Position numbers and translations under genes: made by a program. Under the pieces are notes generated by a model. That model was not told the DNA's origin and did no database searches. It worked only from the letters and a program-made list of their open reading frames with translations. From Zygnema cylindricum (lineage: Eukaryota; Streptophyta; Zygnematophyceae; Zygnematales; Zygnemataceae), in assembly GCA_037447655.1 (NCBI GenBank), contig JBBHKE010003145.1, forward strand, positions 35,930 through 99,929: a stretch of DNA of 64,000 nt, written 5' to 3'. Position 1 is the first letter of the stretch. Every line of letters begins with the position of its first letter. Below, piece by piece: positions 11,106 through 20,975 of this stretch.

Positions 11106-12766
11106 GGTTATCCCTTATCTCCCTCTCCTCCTCTGCAAGGTTGGTGAATTAGGGAGAGTGGCGCCGAGTGAGACTGACAAACTGAACCGGAGAGATAACT
11201 CCTAGGTCTTTACCCTCACAGCTGGTACCGCCAACTTCTCCCATAGAAGGAGCGGCCTTAGAAGCGAACAACCCACCTCCCTCGAGGAAGTGCCTACTAC
11301 CGAAAATATGGTTGGAGGATATGTGCCCCCAACGAGTATTGTCCCTATATCCCTGGGCGACGAGGGTTTCCGCGTTCGACAGCTTCTCTTGTCTGGTGGA
11401 ATTTGGAGATCGGGTCTGGTTAGAGGTGTACCCCGGGAGGACAAAGACGACGGAAAAGAGGGAGGACCTTGTCAGGGATACGGTGTATGCCCTCTAGCAC
11501 TACGTCCCGAGAGAGATGAAGGCGGAGGTTTAGAAATGGAAGATGGAGAACAACTTTGAGGTGGAGAATAGGTAACGATAGTACGACGTTGAGGTGGAGA
11601 ATAGGTAAGGATAGTGGTAGTAGGCAGGGCGGAGTTAGCAAAGGGTCCCGCCACCAACCGGTGAGTGTTGCGGGAAGGTCCTTGGTGTTAGCTGTAGGTC
11701 CCGAGGACGGAGAGAAAAAAAGTGGATGAGGAGAAGGGGGAAGATCAGGAGGTTGTCCAAGAGGTGACGAAGGAGGAGTTGAATGTCTTAAGGAAATGTG
11801 AACGTTTTCATCCGGTTGTAATTTCACCAAAGCTTCCACAGCGGATGAGATCTCCACCGATACAAAAGTGGGAAGCTCCCAAGATACAGCAGCAAATACA
11901 AAAGGTCAATCTGCACCCAAATCCTTTTCATTAGGTCTTGTGATATCCCCCCCCTTCCCGCTGAAGAAGATGTTCCTGTCACATTCCCGATAGAGTCACA
12001 TTTCACTTAGTTCTAAGGGAAGCAATGGTTTCCTGAGTCGGCTCTTCAAAATAAGGATTTATAATAGGCGAAGTGAAAACCTACCCACTAACAAGCCCTC
12101 CGGACCTAAGCCAAGTATCCCGTATCAGACGTTATTCCTGTTCCCATACTTCTTTCCTTTCCTTCTCAAGAGCTTCCCAATCTAAGGTGATAGGTCCGGC
12201 CCTAGTCCTAGCCCCACCTTGAGATTTCAACTTTTTAACCAATTCTTGTGCACTGCTCAATACCCCTATTAGATCTACCATATCTACCCCTAGCCCCTCT
12301 CGATCTGTAGGTTCAGGTGCAAATAGACCTTCGGAAGGGCGAACTGGTTGGGCCTTTGGAGAGGGTTTCTCCATATCTAGAACTAGAGCTTAGGGATTTG
12401 TGGGTTTGGATCCCCAAAGGCCTTCGGAAGGGCGTACTGAGGTGCTGCTGGAGAAGGTCCCCTGGTTCAGGCTGTCATAGGGGGTGGAGATGTTTCCTCC
12501 TTGGGAATAAGATCAAATCTCCCCTCGCTGTCACGATGGTCGAACTTCTTCCCCTTCCAAAGATCTTGCCATTCCCTCCGGCTAGTTCCTTCTCCTTAAC
12601 GGGACAAAGAGTTAGTGTGTCCCGTGGACTGCCTACTAGTAGAGGTGTCCTAGGAGAAAGATTGGTGAGGGTGGGGAGCGAGAGCCCTCCTGGGCCAGTC
12701 CGGTACCGACTGTGAAGAACTACTCTTAAAGGAACTGCTCAAAATTTCCACTACCCCTCCCACAGG
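11106..12766 (-). pseudogene. G1 leader/gag N-terminal region, strongly decayed
   Basis: Short proline- and charge-rich minus-strand stretches (for example 12374-12132 with DMVDLIGVLSSAQELVKKL) are separated by many stops. No named domain is recognised. I place the region in G1 because it joins the ORF at 13190-12767 to gag at 11105. Confidence 0.3.
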
Positions 12767-13190
12767 TCAAACCACCCGAGCTCGATCTGTCCGGGTCACT
12801 CTTTGAACAACCTCATTTTTCACCTTTAACTCATGAAGGTCCTGAAGAGCAAGGAGTTCTTTGCGACCAGGACGACAAGGATCTGCCAACACCGCGGGGT
12901 CAATCAGAATTTTGGCCTTGGGAATCTTCGATCTAGTATGTAATTGAACCTCCGGAAGATGGCCATGAATTGGCTCCCTATGAGCGAAACTATTTTGTTG
13001 GGAAGTGGGAGACACTTTCTTTTTCTCCTTGGCTTGGGCCCGGTCAGCCTCGGCCAAAGATGGGAATTTCTCGGGGGTGAGGACGGGTGGAGACGGTGGA
13101 ACAATTTCCTCGGCTAGTTCTTTGAGTGGAGAATCAAACATGGAGGCCCCTTGGACAGATTCCTCGGGCGCGTGAGCATCACCCCCTTGT
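12767..13190 (-). pseudogene. G1 N-terminal ORF, part split off by copia-A
   Basis: An open frame reads QGGDAHAPEES, ASMFDSPLKELAEEIVPP, LTPEKFPSLAEADRAQAKEKKK and ends at TGA 12769-12767. The ATG upstream at 13210 belongs to the copia-A LTR. If copia-A and one CTTGT copy are removed, the frame continues without a stop into the open sequence at 19671-19594 beyond the element. The product is hydrophilic, rich in E, K and P, and unrecognised. It is probably the gag N-terminus of G1. Confidence 0.5.
13186..13190. other. Target-site duplication of copia-A, left
   Basis: CTTGT here is repeated directly at 19590-19594 beyond the other LTR. Confidence 0.9.
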
Positions 13191-13499
13191 TGAAACTCTG
13201 AGACCTCCATAAGTCCTTAGAGTGGACAGCTTCCAAGAAGCCTCTAGGATAATCCTGACCCCTTTGTGTTTAAGCAAAAATAACTGCCACCCTGGCAGAC
13301 AAAAACTCTGACCAACTTCACCCCTGTGAAGAGAAGACTCCCCTGAGTCGATAGCAAAAAGAATCTCTGAATTTGCTCCCCTGAGCAGTAAGTTATGGAG
13401 GGTCAAAGTTGACCTTTTGTACAGAAGCTCTCTGGGAGAGGGGGTCCTATCTTCTAATTTTTCTAAGTCCTATCTCTCTCACAGACTCTATCTACTGAT

Positions 13500-13576
13500 G
13501 TACGGAACCAATCAGAATTGAGTTCCGTACGCAAAAGTACAGCTTCCGGTGTACTTTATGTACGGACATTGTACGA
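13500..13576. promoter_or_regulatory. GTAC cluster in copia-A LTR
   Basis: Six GTAC tetramers fall in 77 bp. The cluster is kept, with sequence drift, at 841-915, 3589-3640, 10225-10290, 18850-18926 and 22689-22767. GTAC is the core site of plant SBP-box and copper-response factors; a regulatory role here is inference. Confidence 0.4.
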
Positions 13577-13956
13577 CATGGCCAAAATATCGACACATGT
13601 CAAATCCGGATTCGGTGCCATAATCTCCGGAGTTTCCACAATCCAACGGAATTGTGCCACGCGTCATCCGATGTGGCGATGGCCACAAACCGCCGAAATC
13701 TTCCTCCGCGATCTCGGCGCTAATCCCGGCCGTCAGATTAAATTCGGCTTTAATCGTAGCCGTAATAAATACATGCGCGGTATTTGTTTCATTTACGAAA
13801 CAAATGCGCGGTACTGATTTATGTCCGTACCGTAAGTCGTACATTACATATTACTGGATCTATGTATCCCGTAATTAATTCTAGTTAAATGGTTTATCGC
13901 TTGTATACATATCTAAATAATTATCAAACTATATGCTAGGTAACACTACCGCTAGA

Positions 13957-14019
13957 TGAAACGGCTAAGGCTACCGGCTACTTCGTGTCTGCCGGCTGGC
14001 AGGTACAAGGATCAAATCC
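13957..14019 (+). other. tRNA-like block in copia-A 3' LTR
   Basis: ACGGCTAAGGCTA (13961-13973) resembles an A-box and GGATCAAATCC (14009-14019) a B-box, followed by a GC-rich inverted pair (GCCGGC...GCCGGC). The block is antisense to gag-pol. Confidence 0.5.
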
Positions 14020-14239
14020 TGCCGCCGGCACATACATTTTAATTAAATATATAAACCCTAATATAAAATTCCCGTAAACCTCAGGATAGCCAAGGTAGCC
14101 ATGGCTCTAGCTTCCTCTCCAATTTCTCAGTGACTGCGACAAGTTTGAGAGTTGGAGAGAGAAGTTAGAGATAGACTGCCTCGACTTCTATATTTCTTTT
14201 CAGGCCTAGAAAATACTAATAAAACCATTAGTTTCTACA

Positions 14240-14250
14240 CTCCCCTTATT
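14240..14250 (-). promoter_or_regulatory. Copia-A polypurine tract
   Basis: AATAAGGGGAG on the minus strand directly abuts the 3' LTR and follows the gag-pol stop codon by only 2 bp. Such tracts prime plus-strand DNA synthesis. Confidence 0.8.
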
Positions 14251-14252
14251 TT

Positions 14253-17200
14253 CTAGTCAATCTTTAATTTCAGACCACACTTCTCCCTGCAAAAAATTAG
14301 TTTAGGGGAAGGCACAGGTTTGGTCATCATATCTGCTACCATCTCACTATCTGGTCTGTACTCTAAACTGATTATTTTGTTTTCTACTTTCTCTCTAACA
14401 AAGCTTAGTCTGATGTCCATGTGTTTGGCTTTAAAATGGTGTTTAGGATTGGCAGAAATAGCGATTGCTGCCTGATTATCACAAAATATTTTCTGCACAC
14501 CACTCTTAAGGTGACCAAGCTCACCAAGCAAAGACTTGACCCACATCAATTCTTTTACAGCAGAGCAAGAGGCCATATACTCAGCCTCCATGGTGGACTG
14601 AGCAATAACCTTTTGCTGTTTGCTACTCCAACAGCAAGCCCCATCACCCACATATAATACATATCCAGAAGTACATCTCCTCATCGGAGCATCACCATAA
14701 CTGGCATCACTCCAAGTAGTGATGTCAGTATTCTCCCCACCCAAATGCAACCATAGATCTCTAGTTCCTACCAAGTATCTAAGGACTCTCTTAGCTGCCT
14801 CCCAATCCTTCTTAGTGGGAGCATTTAGACTTCTACTCAGCACTCCTACAGCTGCAGCTAAATCCGGCCGGGTACAATTCATAAAATAGATTAGACTTCC
14901 CACTACTTGCCTGTAAGGAATAGTCTGCATGAACTTCTGTTCTTCAGGAGATAATTCCTCGTCTAAGACTATGACTCCTTCTTCCTCACTCCCCTCACTT
15001 CCCTTCTTCAATTCCATTGGAGTTGTACAACTATTAGCTTTATCCATTTGAAATTTTTCAAGCATGTTCCCTATTGCTTCCTTTTGAGTCAATCTTATAA
15101 TTTTTCTTTTTCGGTCTCTCTCTACTTGAATTCCCAAAATATATTTTGCTTCCCCCTTATCCTTCATTTCAAATCTCCCCTTAAGATCGGTTTTCAGTTT
15201 ATTAATTTTTTCCATTGATTTACTTAAAACAAGCAAATCATCAACATAAATTGCAATAAATATAAAACCTTCCTCATCTTCGAAAACATAGATTGAGTGA
15301 TCTGAGCTGATCCGAATATATCCTAGACCGGTAAGAAACTCATCAAGCTTCTTATTCCACTGTCGAGGCGCCTGTTTCAAACCATAAAGAGATTTAATCA
15401 GCCGGCATACCTTACTCTCCTCTGCTTCTTCCACAAACCCTTCGGGTTGTCGCATGAAGATCTCCTCTTCTAATTCTCCATGCAAAAAGGTTGTTTTGAT
15501 GTCCATCTGGTGCACTTCCATGTCTTCCGCCGCTGCTAAACTGAGAAGTATGCGGACGGAGGGAAATCTGACCACCGGGGCAAAGGTTTCCTCGTAGTCA
15601 ATTCCTTCCTTTTGTGTAAATCCCTTTGCCACTAATCTGGCCTTGTAGCGCTCGATTGTGTTATCTGGGTTCAGTTTTAGTTTGAAAACCCACTTACAAC
15701 CGATTGGTTTTCGGTTAGGTGGACAGTCCACCAGCTCCCAAGTATCGGCTGCCATGATTGAAGCCATCTCCTCATTGATGGCTGTCTTCCACCGGTTTCT
15801 TTCTGGACAAGTCATCGCCTCTCGATAAGTTTGAGGTTCATCTTGATGAGATAGTTTAGTTACCTTGTTATTAACCTGTTTTTCTTGCAGTCTTTTGCTA
15901 CTTCTCCTCCCTCCCTCAAAATCTGAGGCCGGAATAGATGGTTCTCGTGGATTCTTTCGAACAAACTCGGCTTCTCCCCTATCCCTTGATTCCGAATCAA
16001 TTTCCACCACGTCTTCCGCTTCGAGTAGAGTTGTCACTGGAGTTTCCACAGCCAAGTCCTTTTCGGTCTGATTTGTTCCTGCAAGAATGTCATCGTCTCT
16101 AAAACCTGGATAGTTAGGAAGCTCAAAGTCATCAGTATTTTCTGACTCAAATCTGATTTTTACTGACTTTGTATATTTGAAGGGATCCACAGACTTTCCT
16201 TCATTTATAACTACTAGATGCTTTACTAAGATTATATCTTCTCTTTTTAGATCATAAACTCTATATCCTTTAACATCCTCATCATATCCTAATAAGTATC
16301 CCGGTTTTCCTTTAGGATCTAGCTTCCAATTGGACCGATCAGTATCTAGACTGAATACTTGACTGCCGAAAACCTTTAAATGAGATAAGTCTGGTTTCCG
16401 GCCTGTCCATCTCTCATAAGGTGTTTGATCTTTTATAGCTGAAGTAAGAACTCTATTTTTGAGGTAATTAGCACAGTTCATTGCTTCTGCCCAAAACCTT
16501 TTTCCTATCTTCTTATCCGACAACATACTTCTAGCACTATCACTTAGTGTTCTATTTAACCTTTCAGCTACCCCATTCTGTTCAGGATTTTCTGGCACTG
16601 TCTTTTGGTGTTGAACCCCATCTTCCCTCAAAAAATCCTCAAACTGGTTAGAAGTATACTCTCCACCATTGTCACTCCTTACTCTCTTGATTGGAGTTTC
16701 ATGGAGTTTTTCGCTCCATGCTTTATATTGTCTAAAACAGTCCTCAGCCTCTGACTTGTTTTTCAAAAAATATACTCGGGAATACCGAGACCAATCATCA
16801 GTTATAGTCATCATAAATCTCTTCCCCCCTGGTGAGGGCACTCTAGCCGGTCCCCAAATATCTGTGTGTACTAGATCTAGAAGTTTTTCTCCCTTGTAGA
16901 TGGCTGTTTTTGGAAAGGGTAATCTGTGTGCTTTACCTTGAGCACACCCACTACAATCACTTATATCATCACTCTCACTGAACTGAATCCCTTCCACCAC
17001 TCCCATCTTTTTCATCTCTCTTAACTTATCTAGATTCACATGCCCAAGCCTCTTATGCCACATCATAATATCATGAACACCAGCATAATAAAGTTTCTTC
17101 GTTTCATTACTTAAGATCAGCCTAAACATCCCATGGCTACCTTTCTCAGCAATGAAATAGACATCCTCCTCAAAACTAGCAGTAAAGACTCCTTCCCTAG

Positions 17201-18560
17201 TGCTAGTGAAAAAACCCTTATCATCTAATACTGATGTAGAGATAAGGTTTTTGTTCAGCTCCGGAATAAACAATACATCGGAGAATGTTAATATGGATGT
17301 CTTTCCTTCTACTAACACTTTCAGATCTACCGATCCTACAAGAGTAGTGGTGACTATCCTCACATCCCCGTACTCTATCTCTACGGTGGGAATCTTTCTT
17401 ATCTTAGTGAACAAGTGTCTATCCTTACACATGTGCATTGAGGCACCTGAATCTATAATCCAGCCTGCTTCACCTTTCAATCCACCGTAAGCACATTTCT
17501 GCCTTCGTGGAATTTCAACCTCAGTTTTCGCCTCCAACTCCTGTGTGACAAGGGCCTTTTTCTTTCCTCTCGGGGTACCACCGGTCTGCCCCTCCTTTAA
17601 CCGAAGCTCGGTTAGCTTGGTGCACTCTGCCATATAGTGCCCCGGTTTCTTACAAAAATGACATAAACCTTTGGGAGCCCTTGGTTCGAACTCGCCAACC
17701 TGTTTTTTCTGCTCCCTACCCCCATAGTTTCCGACTGGTTTCCGGGAATCCTTGTTCCTCCAATCGGTCGCTGTTGCCAAGGCTTGGCCACTCTTTCCTC
17801 CCCTTCGGATCTCAATCGTATTCTCTCGAACGAGAATCATCCCTACCACTAAGTTCCATATCCACCTTGAGTCCGGCAAGTCCTGCACACGGTTGACTAT
17901 GTTCTCGAACTCATCAGGTAACTTCATTAGTAAACAGTTAACTTTTTCTTTTTCACTAAAAACTTTACCCGCACTCTCTAGCTCCATGAAGAGTGTAGCA
18001 AGCTCATTGCAAAAATCCAACATATTTCCCCCTTTGTATACATACTCCTTAACTTTCTGATCAGCCAACTGTTTTTGCTGAATCGTACCACTTCGGTATA
18101 TTTCTATGAGAGCCATCCAAAGATCAGATGCCCTCTCTACCTGCAAATGAGGACATGCAAGTCCTTGAGTGAGATGGCGTAGGATGAAGTGTTTTGCCGC
18201 CATATTGTTGAAGTCCCAGGTTTTAGTATCATTCTCCTCGTTCCTCAGAATAGGTGACATGAATGCTAAACCAGTTGCTATTGGTGTGGTCGCCTCCTTC
18301 TCCTTTCCTTTGTCCACCACCTCTCCTTCCATTGTTTCCTCCGTTGAAGGTGAATCCTCTTTCCTGGTGAATCTGCTTCCTTTAAACCCTGGAGGAATTC
18401 CAAGACTTGATGGACGCCCTAATCGTCCACTCACTATCCCCCAAAACCTTTTTTCGCATAGAGCTCCTATCATCATACTTTCCCAGTATATGAAGCCAGT
18501 TCCATTAAAGATTGGTACCCTAGAGGGTGGGCCCATAACCTGAAACTCTGAGACCTCCAT
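14253..18560 (-). CDS. Copia-A gag-pol polyprotein (intact)
   Basis: A single 1,435-codon frame encodes all copia domains in order. Gag is at residues 1-300, with zinc knuckle CHFCKKPGHYMAEC (C300, C303, H308, C313). Aspartic protease has DSG at 370-372. The integrase HHCC finger is H502, H507, C536, C539, and the DDE core D567, D630, E666 (DD35E spacing). Reverse transcriptase covers about 935-1150 with YVDD at 1105-1108. RNase H has D1285, E1327, D1361. The first ATG is inside the 5' LTR; a second ATG (residue 9) lies in the primer-binding site with G at -3 and +4, and either may be the real start. The polyprotein would be self-cleaved, reverse-transcribe the RNA in cytoplasmic particles and integrate the cDNA in the nucleus. 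No stop or frameshift is seen, and gag and pol are in the same frame without a recoding signal. Confidence 0.95.
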   Translation of the reverse strand: MEVSEFQVMGPPSRVPIFNGTGFIYWESMMIGALCEKRFWGIVSGRLGRPSSLGIPPGFKGSRFTRKEDSPSTEETMEGEVVDKGKEKEATTPIATGLAFMSPILRNEENDTKTWDFNNMAAKHFILRHLTQGLACPHLQVERASDLWMALIEIYRSGTIQQKQLADQKVKEYVYKGGNMLDFCNELATLFMELESAGKVFSEKEKVNCLLMKLPDEFENIVNRVQDLPDSRWIWNLVVGMILVRENTIEIRRGGKSGQALATATDWRNKDSRKPVGNYGGREQKKQVGEFEPRAPKGLCHFCKKPGHYMAECTKLTELRLKEGQTGGTPRGKKKALVTQELEAKTEVEIPRRQKCAYGGLKGEAGWIIDSGASMHMCKDRHLFTKIRKIPTVEIEYGDVRIVTTTLVGSVDLKVLVEGKTSILTFSDVLFIPELNKNLISTSVLDDKGFFTSTREGVFTASFEEDVYFIAEKGSHGMFRLILSNETKKLYYAGVHDIMMWHKRLGHVNLDKLREMKKMGVVEGIQFSESDDISDCSGCAQGKAHRLPFPKTAIYKGEKLLDLVHTDIWGPARVPSPGGKRFMMTITDDWSRYSRVYFLKNKSEAEDCFRQYKAWSEKLHETPIKRVRSDNGGEYTSNQFEDFLREDGVQHQKTVPENPEQNGVAERLNRTLSDSARSMLSDKKIGKRFWAEAMNCANYLKNRVLTSAIKDQTPYERWTGRKPDLSHLKVFGSQVFSLDTDRSNWKLDPKGKPGYLLGYDEDVKGYRVYDLKREDIILVKHLVVINEGKSVDPFKYTKSVKIRFESENTDDFELPNYPGFRDDDILAGTNQTEKDLAVETPVTTLLEAEDVVEIDSESRDRGEAEFVRKNPREPSIPASDFEGGRRSSKRLQEKQVNNKVTKLSHQDEPQTYREAMTCPERNRWKTAINEEMASIMAADTWELVDCPPNRKPIGCKWVFKLKLNPDNTIERYKARLVAKGFTQKEGIDYEETFAPVVRFPSVRILLSLAAAEDMEVHQMDIKTTFLHGELEEEIFMRQPEGFVEEAEESKVCRLIKSLYGLKQAPRQWNKKLDEFLTGLGYIRISSDHSIYVFEDEEGFIFIAIYVDDLLVLSKSMEKINKLKTDLKGRFEMKDKGEAKYILGIQVERDRKRKIIRLTQKEAIGNMLEKFQMDKANSCTTPMELKKGSEGSEEEGVIVLDEELSPEEQKFMQTIPYRQVVGSLIYFMNCTRPDLAAAVGVLSRSLNAPTKKDWEAAKRVLRYLVGTRDLWLHLGGENTDITTWSDASYGDAPMRRCTSGYVLYVGDGACCWSSKQQKVIAQSTMEAEYMASCSAVKELMWVKSLLGELGHLKSGVQKIFCDNQAAIAISANPKHHFKAKHMDIRLSFVREKVENKIISLEYRPDSEMVADMMTKPVPSPKLIFCREKCGLKLKID
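18527..18540 (-). promoter_or_regulatory. Copia-A primer-binding site (half-tRNA-iMet)
   Basis: GGTTATGGGCCCAC on the minus strand directly follows the 5' LTR. It is complementary to the anticodon stem-loop of initiator tRNA-Met (CAU anticodon included), not to the tRNA 3' end. It is the arrangement known from Drosophila copia. The ATG inside it is in frame with gag. Confidence 0.8.
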
Positions 18561-19589
18561 AAGTCCTTAGAGTGGACAGCTTCCAAGAAGCCTCTAGGAT
18601 AATGCTGACCCCTTTGTGTTTAAGCAAAAATAACTGCCACCCTGGCAGACAAAAACCCTGACCAACTTCACCCCTGTGAAGAGAAGACTCCCCTGAGTCG
18701 ATAGCAAAAAGAATCTCTGAATTTGCTCCCCTGAGCAGTAAGTTATGGAGGGTCAAAGTTGACCTTTTGTACAGAAGCTCTCTGGGAGAGGGGGTCCTAT
18801 CTTCTAATTTTTCTAAGTCCTATCTCTCTCACAGACTCTATCTACTGATGTACGGAACCAATCAGAATTGAGTTCCGTACGCAAAAGTACAGCTTCCGGT
18901 GTACTTTATGTACGGACATTGTACGACATGGCCAAAATGTCGACACATGTCAAATCCGGATTCGGTGCCATAATCTCCGGAGTTTCCACAATCCAACGGA
19001 ATTGTGCCACGCGTCATCCGATGTGGCGATGGCCACAAACCGCCGAAATCTTCCTCCGCGATCTCGGCGCTAATCCCGGCCGTCAGATTAAATTCGGCTT
19101 TAATCGTAGCCGTAATAAATACATGCGCGGTATTTGTTTCATTTACGAAACAAATGCGCGGTACTGATTTATGTCCGTACCGTAAGTCGTACATTACATA
19201 TTACTGGATCTATGTATCCCGTAATTAATTCTAGTTAAATGGTTTATCGCTTGTATACATATCTAAATAATTATCAAACTATATGCTAGGTAACACTACC
19301 GCTAGATGAAACGGCTAAGGCTACCGGCTACTTCGTGTCTGCCGGCCGGCAGGTACAAGGATCAAATCCTGCCGCCGGCACATACATTTTAATTAAATAT
19401 ATAAACCCTAATATAAAATTCCCGTAAACCTCAGGATAGCCAAGGTAGCCATGGCTCTAGCTTCCTCTCCAATTTCTCAGTGACTGCGACAAGTTTGAGA
19501 GTTGGAGAGAGAAGTTAGAGATAGACTGCCTCGACTTCTATATTTCTTTTCAGACCTAGAAAATACTAATAAAACCATTAGTTTCTACA
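18541..19589 (-). repeat. Copia-A 5' LTR
   Basis: Identical in length to the 3' LTR and differing at five positions by my reading. It contains the gag ATG at 18560-18558, the GTAC cluster at 18850-18926 and a tRNA-like block at 19307-19369. Confidence 0.92.
19307..19369 (+). other. tRNA-like block in copia-A 5' LTR
   Basis: Same block as at 13957-14019, with GGATCAAATCC at 19359-19369; one C/T difference lies between the two copies. Confidence 0.5.
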
Positions 19590-20010
19590 CTTGTGGGAAA
19601 CCCTCCATATTACCTTTCTCCTCAGGCGCGATAGATGAGGTTCCTCTATCTTGAGCCTCTCCTCCCCCCATCAATGATGGTAGCAAGGAAGATGAAAGAA
19701 ATATATAATGGGAACCCTAACTCCCTTCCACAAAGAGATATTTTAAGGTGTAGTACTGTGCTGAACCACTGGAAGACTTAACAAATGCTCCCTCAAAACC
19801 CACTGTCTTGATCAAAGGGGGTCTTAGCAGCCTACCCTGGCCAAACCCTGCCGAAACCAAAAACAACAACCAAAGAAGACACAAATGAACTCACACGTAG
19901 AAATATAGGAAAGAAATAGAATGGTTGTTTCAGATTCAACAATATCACCTTGCCCCTGAAAACTGAATAAAAGATAAGATTAAGGAATATATAGTGAAGC
20001 AAGCTCAACA
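19590..20010 (-). pseudogene. G1 ORF start and upstream flank
   Basis: The minus strand is open from an ATG at 19671 (MGGGEAQDRGTSS, NMEGFPQ) to the copia-A duplication. An in-frame TAG lies shortly upstream of that ATG. The rest, to the solo LTR at 20011, shows no coding signal I recognise. Confidence 0.4.
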
Positions 20011-20970
20011 TGTTGTTTTGAAAAGTCAGTTTCGTGCGTACGAGACAATTTGCCCGTAACTGCTAATTGGATTTAATATGGAGGTTTGAATAGATTCACG
20101 GATTGGGGGAGCAAACGGATTGATATAATTGAGTGGTGTGAACAAGCTGTGACAAATGGGCGGCGGATCGCAAAGCGATCCGATGTAAAATAAACGGAAT
20201 GTTGGAATAAGCGCCACCCGTACGGCGGAGCTGCGACGCAGTTAAGTCAACGTAGCTGCGGCTATTTGTATGATCCGTACAGAAAAGCGCAACCACCGCA
20301 GCCAGCGCAGCTGCGGATAATGTGACTAGGATAGATTTCGAGTAATGATGATTGTACGTAGTGGTAGCTTAGTAGTTGCTTAGTGGTAGCTTGGTTTCTG
20401 ACATACGAAGAGTGCGGTGTAAATATTCTGTAAAACAGAGGTTTGTCCTTTTGACTAATTAGTTTATTAGAGTAGATACAGTACGGCTGGTATGCCTCCG
20501 TACTCTGAGTATAACTTGCAGGACTTAGATTATTTTATGTATCGCAGTCAAGTTTATCAAAGCAATGGCAAACTGTTTTCTGCATCTTTGACCTGTTGGT
20601 GTGATCACTCTGTTTGGTGCTTTCATGTGAAACTTTGTGGAGTTATTTTATAATATATAATCTATATGTGTTTGAAGTTTCATTGTATTCCAGTATCTCT
20701 GTAAGATTCTGTGAGCAGTCTAAGTGATTAGTTTGTGAAGCTGTCAGCTGTTCTTGTGAAACTCTGGAGCCTATATCTTCTAGATGCCTTGGTGGATTTA
20801 GCTATAACTTTGAGATTTTATAGTGTATATGGTATACTGCTTATTAGTGCATTTTGAGGTGATTTTGTTGAGTTTGGAGTAATCTGTGCTGTCTGAAACA
20901 CAGCTGTTTTTGAGGTAGTCTATGGGTGTTTCCGTGAGTAATCCATGGCTGAAATAGGCTATGGACAACA
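20011..20970 (+). repeat. Solo LTR, TGTTG...CAACA family
   Basis: It begins TGTTGTTTTGAAAAGTCAG and ends GGCTATGGACAACA (960 bp), flanked on both sides by a perfect CAACA duplication (20006-20010 and 20971-20975). It is shorter than the 999-2267 copy through internal indels. Confidence 0.85.
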
Positions 20971-20975
20971 CAACA

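Larger units (their letters stand above)
13191..14239 (-). repeat. Copia-A 3' LTR
   Basis: It runs TGAAACTCTG to TTTCTACA on plus (TGTAGAAA...TTTCA in coding sense). It holds the GTAC cluster (13500-13576), eleven GTAC tetramers in all, and a tRNA-like block. Reading out of it to the left, an ATG at 13210 would fuse six LTR-encoded residues to the G1 ORF. Confidence 0.92.
13191..19589 (-). mobile_element. Copia-A: complete, young Ty1/copia retrotransposon
   Basis: A 6,399-bp element with 1,049-bp LTRs (13191-14239 and 18541-19589), a perfect CTTGT duplication, primer-binding site, polypurine tract and one uninterrupted gag-pol frame. I see five single-base differences between the LTRs (about 0.5%), so insertion is recent. 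It lies inside the G1 leader ORF. All catalytic motifs I can check are present, so it may be competent to move if transcribed. Confidence 0.93.
4274..19671 (-). mobile_element. G1: old degenerate Ty3/gypsy-type element (nested host)
   Basis: Minus-strand remnants appear in the order expected for gag-pol: leader/gag ORF (19671-19590 joined to 13190-12767), gag (11105-8999), zinc knuckle (8752-8711), a long pre-RT region, RT (5362-4860) and RNase H (4500-4274). Integrase and the downstream LTR would lie left of the window or are lost. G1 is broken by LTR B at 4274, the solo LTR at 9723-10759 and copia-A at 13191-19589. Many stops and frameshifts make it inactive. Its 5' LTR was not identified; sequence to 22302 may belong to it. 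Confidence 0.6.

Noticed and set aside
11202-12715. Several proline/arginine-rich ORFs on both strands
   Set aside because: Overlapping frames in decayed G1 leader DNA; no domain can be named.
13512-13878. ORFs on both strands within the copia-A LTR
   Set aside because: They recur identically in the second LTR and overlap the GTAC cluster; LTR non-coding sequence.
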